DNA of 16,742 nt from SAR202 cluster bacterium Io17-Chloro-G7. GTDB taxonomy: Bacteria > Chloroflexota > Dehalococcoidia > UBA3495. This document shows positions 7,662-13,506 of the stretch, piece after piece. Where the stretch lies: positions 1 to 16,742 of the forward strand of contig MUCU01000030.1 of the NCBI GenBank assembly GCA_002817055.1, read 5' to 3'. The position numbers were made by a program, and so were the translations under genes. The first letter of the stretch is position 1. Each line of letters begins with the position of its first letter. Under the pieces are notes generated by a model, which worked only from the letters and a program-made list of their open reading frames with translations, was not told where the DNA came from and made no database searches.

Positions 7662-7692
7662 TTTACAAAATACATGCATCTTCTGGTATAAT
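7662..7692 (+). promoter_or_regulatory. Extended -10 promoter for the zinc-ribbon gene
   Basis: TATAAT at 7687-7692 is a perfect -10 box preceded by TG in TGG-TATAAT (extended -10 type). A -35-like TTTACA at 7662-7667 lies 19 bp upstream, which is long but tolerable with an extended -10. Transcription would start near 7699, leaving a leader of about 100 nt before the ATG at 7802. Confidence 0.5.
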
Positions 7693-7801
7693 CCAACTTG
7701 GACCAGGTCAAGATCTTCCGCTGTCTGTTCCTTTATTTCGATGACCCTAGCTTTGGATGACCTAAGACTGAGCCGAGTCTAAGATTATGGAGGCCATTCG
7801 G

Positions 7802-8089
7802 ATGGCACTAGCAGACAAGGACCTAACCTGCGTGGAGTGTGGGGCTGGGTTTACCTTTACGGTAGGAGAGCAAGAGTTCTTTGCGTCTAGGGGGTACACC
7901 AACGAACCCAAGCGCTGCCCAGAGTGTCGTGGAGCACGCAAGAATCAGCAGCGGGGCTACTCCAGTGGACCTCGGGAAATGCATCCCGTGGTATGCGCCC
8001 AATGCGGCGCCGACACCATGGTTCCTTTCGTGCCCAGGGGCGACCGGCCCGTGTACTGCAGCGATTGCTTCAGTTCAATGAGACGCTAG
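7802..8089 (+). CDS. Small double zinc-ribbon protein
   Basis: A 95-residue protein with two zinc-binding ribbons. The first uses CVEC (C10, C13) and CPEC (C39, C42) and carries the motif VGEQEFF and NEPKRCPEC typical of the zinc-ribbon proteins often found in Chloroflexota and related phyla. The second uses CAQC (C65, C68) and CSDC (C86, C89). A basic, glycine-rich linker (about 44-60) joins them. The frame is open from an ATG at 7787, but I start at 7802. The GGAGG at 7789-7793 is then a perfect ribosome binding site with 8 nt spacing, and the protein begins MALADKDLTC, like its relatives. Its function is unknown. Nucleic-acid binding is the usual guess for such ribbons, and there is no catalytic motif. 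The AT-rich control region upstream suggests regulated expression as a single gene. Confidence 0.88.
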   Translation: MALADKDLTCVECGAGFTFTVGEQEFFASRGYTNEPKRCPECRGARKNQQRGYSSGPREMHPVVCAQCGADTMVPFVPRGDRPVYCSDCFSSMRR

Positions 8090-8106
8090 TAGCAACGGAT
8101 TAACCG

Positions 8107-8134
8107 AAAGAGCTATCGTATTAGTGGCTCTTTT
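8107..8134 (+). terminator. Rho-independent terminator after the zinc-ribbon gene
   Basis: AAAGAGC (8107-8113) pairs with GCTCTTT (8127-8133) around a 13-nt loop, and the T-run reaches 8134. It begins 18 bp after the zinc-ribbon stop codon. Confidence 0.7.
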
Positions 8135-8270
8135 AACTTTCAATCTCATGTCGCTCACGGGGTTTCCAACCGCTGAAGTTGACTCGGCCAGGACTGTTCG
8201 GCAACAGTACGGCATTGGTCTGACCTAACATTTCGGCCCAGTCTTGGTGTTTCGGTCAACCAACAAACAT

Positions 8271-9515
8271 TCACGGTGGTGCAGGGCTACTTACACTCCC
8301 CGTCAGTGGCAGCAACGCGAAAATCAATGCTGCTAAAGCGAACAAGGCGGCAACGTAATACAGGGCCGTCTCCACCCTCACCGCCTCATAAAGGCCGCCT
8401 GCTACTAAAGCAGATTCTGCTGCCATCAAGAAGCTGCTGAATGCGACGATCCCCAAACCGGTTGTAGCGACTTCACGGCCGACGACTTCCAGAGCCACTG
8501 CGGTCAATATGGGTTGGTCCGGGTACAGGAACAATCCCATCAGGGCTATGGTAACCGTCAACTCCGGGCCGATATCGAAGGCAACCAACAGAATTGCGAA
8601 AATGCTAGACCATGCCAGCCCCGGAACCAACACTTGCTTCCTGCCCCAACGGTCCGACAAATACCCCATCACGGGTTTGGCGACCAAGCCGATGGCGATC
8701 AGCAATCCGATGTGTATGCCCCGGGCGAACGGGCTCTGGCCCAACTCGTTTCCCAAATATAAATGTAAGACTGTCACCAACGCCACCAGAGACATCGCCC
8801 TTAACCCTCGTACAAAAGTGATACCCCACAACAGCCTGTTCCTCAACAGTCGCTTGCTCATTTCCACTCGGGACGAAAAGTCCACCTGGCTAACTTCTTC
8901 ATCCGGCTTGAGTCTGCCTATGGCATTGAAAGACCATATCGCCAGAAATGCTAGGAAAAATGGGGCCACTGCATAAACGCTGAGAATTCCTCGCCAACCC
9001 AACACCGCTAAAAGCGCTCCGGTGGCCAAGGGGCCGGCAACATCTCCGATGCTTCCACCTACCCCGTGGAAAGCCAAAGCCATACTTCGTCGGTGCGGGA
9101 TGTGGTATGCCAATGAAGCCGAGGCAGGCAAATGCCAAATCGAGTGAGACATTCCGACCACCGCGATGCCGAGCAACAACAGAGGGTAGACCGGCGATAC
9201 ACCCATAACCAACGAGCCCAAGCAGGTCGCCCCCAAGCACAACCCCAATAGCCAACCCCAATGGCGTCTGATCCCGTCTACTATCACGCCGCCGGGCAGC
9301 GACACCAACCCGGAAACTAATTCCCGGACCGTCAGGATTCCACCCGCCCCAACCCCGGTCAAGTTAAAGGTGCTCTGTATTTCCGGCAACAACACCACGA
9401 AGCTCTGGAGGATCCAATGAAACACAGTATGCCCGGTTGCCAGACCGGTGATAATGAATTGGCTCGTCAGCCGAGGGTCTTTTTTCTCGCCGTACTCTTG
9501 TGATTCGATTGCCAT
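8271..9515 (-). CDS. MFS transporter
   Basis: A 414-residue membrane protein of the major facilitator superfamily, with about 12 hydrophobic helices and a polar central loop near residues 200-222, as expected for two six-helix halves. The signature loop between helices 8 and 9 is visible as YLSDRWGRKQV (285-295), the GxxxDRxGRK-type motif. The matching motif in the first half is degenerate around GVIVDGIRRHWG (76-87). The ATG is preceded on the minus strand by GAGG with about 6 nt spacing. Relatives with this layout transport anions, sugars or drugs, and the substrate cannot be decided here. It lies 170 bp downstream of the aspartate-dehydrogenase-like gene on the same strand and may be co-transcribed, so transport of an amino- or dicarboxylic acid is one possibility. 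No convincing terminator follows it. Confidence 0.9.
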   Translation of the reverse strand: MAIESQEYGEKKDPRLTSQFIITGLATGHTVFHWILQSFVVLLPEIQSTFNLTGVGAGGILTVRELVSGLVSLPGGVIVDGIRRHWGWLLGLCLGATCLGSLVMGVSPVYPLLLLGIAVVGMSHSIWHLPASASLAYHIPHRRSMALAFHGVGGSIGDVAGPLATGALLAVLGWRGILSVYAVAPFFLAFLAIWSFNAIGRLKPDEEVSQVDFSSRVEMSKRLLRNRLLWGITFVRGLRAMSLVALVTVLHLYLGNELGQSPFARGIHIGLLIAIGLVAKPVMGYLSDRWGRKQVLVPGLAWSSIFAILLVAFDIGPELTVTIALMGLFLYPDQPILTAVALEVVGREVATTGLGIVAFSSFLMAAESALVAGGLYEAVRVETALYYVAALFALAALIFALLPLTGSVSSPAPP

Positions 9516-9685
9516 ACCGGCCTCGATTCAAATAATCGGGGAATTTAATCGTTTTTTTATCGCTTTCTTTCGTCTAACGATGAGGTATATCAACCCAAGT
9601 GCTCATCTATGTGCTCAAGCTATGACTAATAGGAGGTGGGAGTAGTCGATGAGAGACAGCCAACTCATAGCTGCCGCAAGAATGG
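9516..9685. other. Spacer between the nadX-like and MFS genes
   Basis: No gene is called. On the plus strand, an AGGAGG at about 9630-9635 and an ATG at 9649 open a 28-codon frame that runs into the 3' end of the nadX-like gene and resembles nothing known. It may be the relic of a gene start. Confidence 0.35.
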
Positions 9686-10489
9686 TTAAGTGCCTATGCT
9701 CACCGTGTCCGAGGCGTCCCGGACCGAGCGGATGATAGACAATGCTGTAAGTCGGCCTGTTTTGGGATTTTCGGAAGGAATATTCTCGATGTGGACGGAC
9801 AGAAATCCAAACTCCCCTTCAACCTCAATGTCGTGGCAATTTCGCTCCAGTCCCGGAACGGCCAAGATGCGCACTTGGGTCTTGTCGGGCCCCACTCCAG
9901 CCAGGCTTACCGCAGCGGAAACGTTCAAGTTGGCGGGAAATCCCCGGCACGCTTCCCTGGCGCTACCGGAAAACACCTCCGTCTCGAGCTCCAGTCCTTC
10001 CAATGAAATGCCTTGCTCAACCAAATATGGCGCGCCGACCAAGGCTTGAGGCGGTTTTCGAGACACCATGGTCACACGGTCAACCTTCCCGGCGCACGCC
10101 GACTTGATTCCGTCCAAACCGGCGATTGCACCGGACGGCGCCAATAGCCGGCAGCCCGTTTTTCGTGACTGCTCTATAATCTCCGGGCGCTCCAAAAGAG
10201 CGCCAATGCTAATGACCATAAGGTCTTTCCCAGCCGCGAATGTTTCCTGAGCCAAATCCGCCACCACATGCCCGCCAGCCGTTTCCACAATCAGGCCGGA
10301 ACGAGCAATGAGCTCTGTCCGTTCCAAAAACGGAGGCGGTTGTCGAAGGGTCGATAAGAAAGCTCGGGCACTACTTTCAGTCCGGCTGGCAACTCCTGCA
10401 ATGTCAACAGGCATCCTCCCGGCGTCGGCCTCTCTTATAAGAGCTTGGCCGATGGCCCCACAACCAACTATCCCGATCGACTGTGGCAT
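9686..10489 (-). CDS. nadX: Aspartate dehydrogenase-like protein (NadX family)
   Basis: Members of this family oxidise L-aspartate to iminoaspartate with NAD(P)+, feeding quinolinate and NAD synthesis, or act on related amino acids. The 267-residue protein has an N-terminal Rossmann fold with GIVGCGAIG at 7-14, a SIGALLER loop at 94-101, GAIAGLDGI at 120-128, the RKPP segment at 144-147 and the family stretch GFPANLNVSAAVSLAGVG at 183-200. It ends with the NCHDIEVEG segment, whose H219 fits the conserved catalytic-domain histidine. The frame is open to an ATG at 10540, but I start at 10489. There GGGGAGA lies 7 nt upstream and the product begins MPQSIGIVGCGAIG, as relatives do. No nadA, nadB or nadC is nearby, so a role other than NAD synthesis is possible. 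An MFS gene follows on the same strand. Confidence 0.85.
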   Translation of the reverse strand: MPQSIGIVGCGAIGQALIREADAGRMPVDIAGVASRTESSARAFLSTLRQPPPFLERTELIARSGLIVETAGGHVVADLAQETFAAGKDLMVISIGALLERPEIIEQSRKTGCRLLAPSGAIAGLDGIKSACAGKVDRVTMVSRKPPQALVGAPYLVEQGISLEGLELETEVFSGSAREACRGFPANLNVSAAVSLAGVGPDKTQVRILAVPGLERNCHDIEVEGEFGFLSVHIENIPSENPKTGRLTALSIIRSVRDASDTVSIGT

Positions 10490-10902
10490 GGCAATTTCTC
10501 CCCATTGGTTGATTACCGCAAACGATTCTACACCACCCATCCAGACTGCCGGGCAGCCAGCTATCTGCTCAAAGAGGCAGACTAGGCTAGCAAGTTCGGA
10601 CTCCCAACTCTATCCAAGCCCAGCCAATCTACGTCTCTCCCCACACGGGTTCTGGACAAATCTTCGGCCCAGCCGTTACTATTCCCACAATGGATCGAAT
10701 ACGGCATTCGGGTTAAACTCCACAATGTATTCTAAAATGGAAATGGGAGGACGCCCGATACCGAGTCTAGAGTAGAATCCCCAAAGTTAATGTGGACCAG
10801 CATCTAGTTACCACCTTAACCGGGGGCTCCGAGGCCTTGCCCTAATTGTCGTCAATAAACATTCGTTAAGAATAATTCATCAGCAACATCGGGGAGGAAG
10901 CA
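10490..10902. other. Divergent intergenic region between nadX-like and glutaredoxin-DinB genes
   Basis: About 400 bp with no credible gene on either strand. It should hold the promoters for both divergent units. For the plus strand, TTGTCG (10846-10851) and a -10-like AAGAAT (10868-10873) with a 16-bp gap is the best pair I find, about 30 bp before the start codon. It is weak. The right edge carries the strong ribosome binding site GGGGAGGA (10891-10898). Confidence 0.4.
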
Positions 10903-11664
10903 ATGGCGGTACATGTTTACACTCACCCTGGTTGATTCAGTTGCCGGACGTTGGAAGAGTTTCTTTCGTCCAATGGTGTTATGTACGAGCACCACGACGT
11001 AGCCACAGACGAGGCCGCACGGGAAGACCTAAAGACTAGGCAGATTAAGTCTCTCCCGGTTACTATCATCGACGACTCTGAAGTAATAATCGGTTACTAT
11101 CCGAAGAAATTGGTCCCAGCCCTGAAGCTGAACATCAGCGTAGACCTGTCAGGCAAGACTGAGTGGCTCTCCGAAAAATACGACGTTATGTTAAAAGCCG
11201 CTGTCAGGGCGGCGCGCCAGCTTTCCGACGCTCAGTTGGAAGAGCAGGTGCCTTGGCGGGAGTGGACCCTCCGTAGAACGGTGCTTCACGTGCTATCCTT
11301 CCCGGAGTTGGCCCTAAACAGCCACGCCCACGGCAGCATGAGCACCGATGACATGAAGGCGTCTGACGAACGTCTGAGTGTGCTGACTTCCGTGGAAGAC
11401 CTGGCTCAATATGGGGAAAGCGTGCGGGTAAAGATTGTCCAGTTCCTGGCCAGTGGGGACACTCAATCCTTCGACCGCGAGGTTCCAGCCCATTACGGTG
11501 GCGAAGTTACGGTCTTGGAGTTGCTGAATATCATTCTCAGCCACAGCACTCACCACCTCAAGCAACTCTACTGGCACATGGAGACCAACATGGGCATACA
11601 ATTGGTAGAACAGGCCACCGAAAGCGACCTTGACGGCATCGCCACGCCGTCCACGCTGATTTAA
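10903..11664 (+). CDS. Candidate selenoprotein: glutaredoxin domain (UxxC) fused to a DinB domain
   Basis: Translation from ATG 10903, behind GGGGAGGA (10891-10898), gives MAVHVYTHPG, then TGA (10933-10935), then FSCRTLEEFLSSNGV and an open frame to 11664: 253 residues if the TGA is decoded. The N-terminal 75 residues are a glutaredoxin/NrdH-like thioredoxin fold: beta strand VHVYTHPG, the redox motif in which the first cysteine is the TGA (position 11) and the second is C14, and the cis-proline in SLPVT (P52). Residues about 85-240 are a DinB-type four-helix domain with candidate metal-binding histidines H129 and H214/H217/H218 in SHSTHHLKQL. Other genes here use TGA as stop, so selenocysteine is the natural reading, and a SECIS-like hairpin follows. 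Automatic calling would start at TTG 10951 and lose the active site. A Cys-to-stop mutation is the main alternative. A GMC oxidoreductase gene follows 84 bp later. Confidence 0.72.
10949..10975 (+). promoter_or_regulatory. Candidate bacterial SECIS element
   Basis: The coding strand folds as CGTTGGA (10949-10955) with TCCAATG (10969-10975), including one G-U pair. After two unpaired bases on the 3' side, AGA (10956-10958) pairs with TTT (10964-10966), one wobble. The apical loop is GTTTC (10959-10963). The first loop base is G, 23 nt after the in-frame TGA. The described bacterial SECIS rules ask for at least a 3-bp upper stem, a 3-14 nt loop with G in its first two positions, and 16-37 nt from the UGA, and this meets all of them. 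The upper stem is weak, and short hairpins are common, so it supports the case without proving it. Confidence 0.5.
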
Positions 11665-11748
11665 CTCTCGTAATGCGGCTTGGGTAAGTCGGCCTTCCGT
11701 TAAGTACGACTTGTAAGTAGAACCGCGAAAACCCGTGGAGGCAGTACC

Positions 11749-13296
11749 ATGAAATATGATGTAATTATTGTAGGGGCCGGGTCGGCCGGTTCTATTTTGG
11801 CGTCCCGGTTGTCCGAGGACCCCCAACGGTCGGTCCTAGTGCTGGAAGCCGGCCCGGACTACCCCGAGTTCGAGCACTTGCCCGAAGAGGTGAAGTTCGG
11901 GTACGCCACTGAAATCGACATAATGGTAAGTGACCACAACTGGCAGTTCACCGGCAAGGGCACCGAAACATCCCCGCCAATGATGGTTCCCAGGGGCAAG
12001 GTTACCGGAGGCTCCAGCGCTATTAACGGCCAGGTATTCCTCAGGGGAGTCCCTGAAGACTACGATTCTTGGGCGTCTGAGGGCAACGACCAGTGGAATT
12101 TTCAGAAATTGCTGCCCTTCTTCCGCAAGCTGGAAACCGACACGGATTTCCACGATGACTTCCACGGCAATGAAGGGCCGATTATCGCCCATCGTTTCAA
12201 GCGTGAAACGTGGCTACCTGCCCAGACTGCGTTCTACAACGCATGCCTCGGAGCCGGATACCCCGACTCACCGGACCACAACCATCCAGACTCCACCGGC
12301 GTGGGCGCCACACCCCTAAATAACCCGAATGGCATCCGCTTTAGTACTGCCCTGGGTTACTTGGACCCCGCCAGGAACCGAATTAACCTGACGATTCGCG
12401 CAAACTGCACCGTCCACCGGATCATTTTCGACGGCAATAGGGCCACCGGCATTGAGGTGGAGAGCGGCGGCGAGAAGTTTGTGGTGGAGGGTGAAGAAAT
12501 AATTCTCAGCGCCGGGGCCATCGGCTCCCCCCAGGCGCTCATGCTCTCCGGCATTGGCCCTGCTGAGCACCTCAAAACCTTGGGCATTCCCGTGATTGCC
12601 GACCTTCCCGGCGTGGGCCAAAACCTGCGAGACCATCCAGCGGCGTGGGTCACGTGGCGCACCAAAGAAGGATTTGAACTCGATGGAGTAGCGCCACGCA
12701 TGCAGGTGACTTTGCGCTACACCGCCCAAGGATCGGACCTGCGCAACGACATGAAAATATCCATGCAGTCCTTCGCCACCGAGCGGGTCAACCGCGGCGG
12801 CGAGCGGATGGAGCCCATTGGCATACGCATGACGGCGGGAATTCAACTGGCTGCTGGCTCAGGCGAGCTTACCCTTACGACTACCGACCCTACGGTCCAA
12901 CCATTCCTTGACTACCGGTATCTGGAGCACGAGGAAGACAGGCAACGGCTGCGGGAGAGCATCCGTCTCTGTGTGAGACTAGGTGAGGCTAAAGAGTTTG
13001 CCAATATCATCGAGGAGCGTTTGGACCCACCCGACGAAGCATTGACATCCGACGAAGCTTTGGACGATTGGCTAATGCGGGAAGTCACCACCTCGCAGCA
13101 CATCTCCTGCACTTGCAAGATGGGACCGGCATCGGACCCCATGGCGGTAGTTGACCAATATGGCCGGGTCCACGGCATTCAGGGCCTTCGGGTCGTCGAC
13201 GCTTCCATCATGCCCGACTGCATAAGGGCCAACACCAACGTTACTACCATGATGATCGGAGAGCGGGTGTCCGAGTTTATTTTGGAAGGCAAATAA
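11749..13296 (+). CDS. GMC family FAD-dependent oxidoreductase (choline dehydrogenase-like)
   Basis: This is a flavoprotein of the glucose-methanol-choline family that oxidises an alcohol to an aldehyde or ketone. The 515 residues contain the FAD-binding GAGSAG at 9-14 followed by VLEAG at 31-35, GMC signature 1 around GKVTGGSSAINGQVFLRG at 83-100, and signature 2 at GAIGSPQALMLSGIG 256-270. The C-terminal active-site block has the catalytic histidine H451 and the partner asparagine in ANTNVTTMMIG (about 496-498). The segment after the histidine reads HISCTCKMG, where most relatives have HxxGTCxMG, so a cysteine replaces the conserved glycine. GGAGG at 11737-11741 lies 7 nt before the ATG. 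It follows the candidate selenoprotein by 84 bp and probably shares its transcript. BetA-type or polyethylene-glycol dehydrogenase activities are possible; the substrate is unknown. Confidence 0.93.
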   Translation: MKYDVIIVGAGSAGSILASRLSEDPQRSVLVLEAGPDYPEFEHLPEEVKFGYATEIDIMVSDHNWQFTGKGTETSPPMMVPRGKVTGGSSAINGQVFLRGVPEDYDSWASEGNDQWNFQKLLPFFRKLETDTDFHDDFHGNEGPIIAHRFKRETWLPAQTAFYNACLGAGYPDSPDHNHPDSTGVGATPLNNPNGIRFSTALGYLDPARNRINLTIRANCTVHRIIFDGNRATGIEVESGGEKFVVEGEEIILSAGAIGSPQALMLSGIGPAEHLKTLGIPVIADLPGVGQNLRDHPAAWVTWRTKEGFELDGVAPRMQVTLRYTAQGSDLRNDMKISMQSFATERVNRGGERMEPIGIRMTAGIQLAAGSGELTLTTTDPTVQPFLDYRYLEHEEDRQRLRESIRLCVRLGEAKEFANIIEERLDPPDEALTSDEALDDWLMREVTTSQHISCTCKMGPASDPMAVVDQYGRVHGIQGLRVVDASIMPDCIRANTNVTTMMIGERVSEFILEGK

Positions 13297-13331
13297 AAAG
13301 CTGATAAAACCCTGAAATTAATTTTTGAAAT

Positions 13332-13410
13332 CGTCGTTCCGGCGGAGGCCGGAATCCAGAGAGCGTTATCATCCCTGAACATCCGGACACCGGCCTCCGC
13401 CGGCGTGACG
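13332..13410. repeat. Inverted-repeat intergenic element (REP/MITE-like)
   Basis: Arms 13332-13357 and 13385-13410 are 26 bp long and complementary at 21 positions, sharing the core CCGGCGGAGGCCGG, with a 27-bp centre. This motif is recognisable as a family scattered between genes in many bacterial genomes. It lies between the GMC and molybdenum-subunit genes and may act as a transcript-end hairpin. No transposase or target duplication was seen. Confidence 0.75.
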
Positions 13411-13506
13411 TTCCGATTCTGCCATACTTATCGGTGCAGATTGGCATATAAATAGAGCAAACATTGAGCAGCATAACCACAATCTTTTATAGTCGAGGGC
13501 TATCAC

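Larger units (their letters stand above)
7504..7786. other. AT-rich control region upstream of the zinc-ribbon gene
   Basis: About 280 bp, much richer in A and T than its surroundings, with no gene. It holds a perfect palindrome, a related second site and an extended -10 promoter, listed separately. Base composition and structure suggest regulation rather than coding. Confidence 0.5.

Noticed and set aside
7787..7801. Start of the zinc-ribbon gene at ATG 7787
   Set aside because: The GGAGG that would serve as ribosome binding site lies just inside that start. It is correctly spaced for the ATG at 7802, where relatives also begin.
9649..9735. AGGAGG plus ATG opening a 28-codon frame on the plus strand
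   Set aside because: It runs antisense into the nadX-like gene, the spacing to the ribosome binding site is long, and the peptide resembles nothing known.
10490..10540. Longer N-terminus for the aspartate-dehydrogenase-like protein, starting at 10540
   Set aside because: The extra 17 residues precede the Rossmann strand with no family similarity, and a good ribosome binding site supports the start at 10489.
10951..11664. Start of the glutaredoxin-DinB gene at TTG 10951
   Set aside because: It has no ribosome binding site and would remove the first strand and active site of the glutaredoxin fold. The ATG at 10903 has a strong ribosome binding site and the expected N-terminal sequence.
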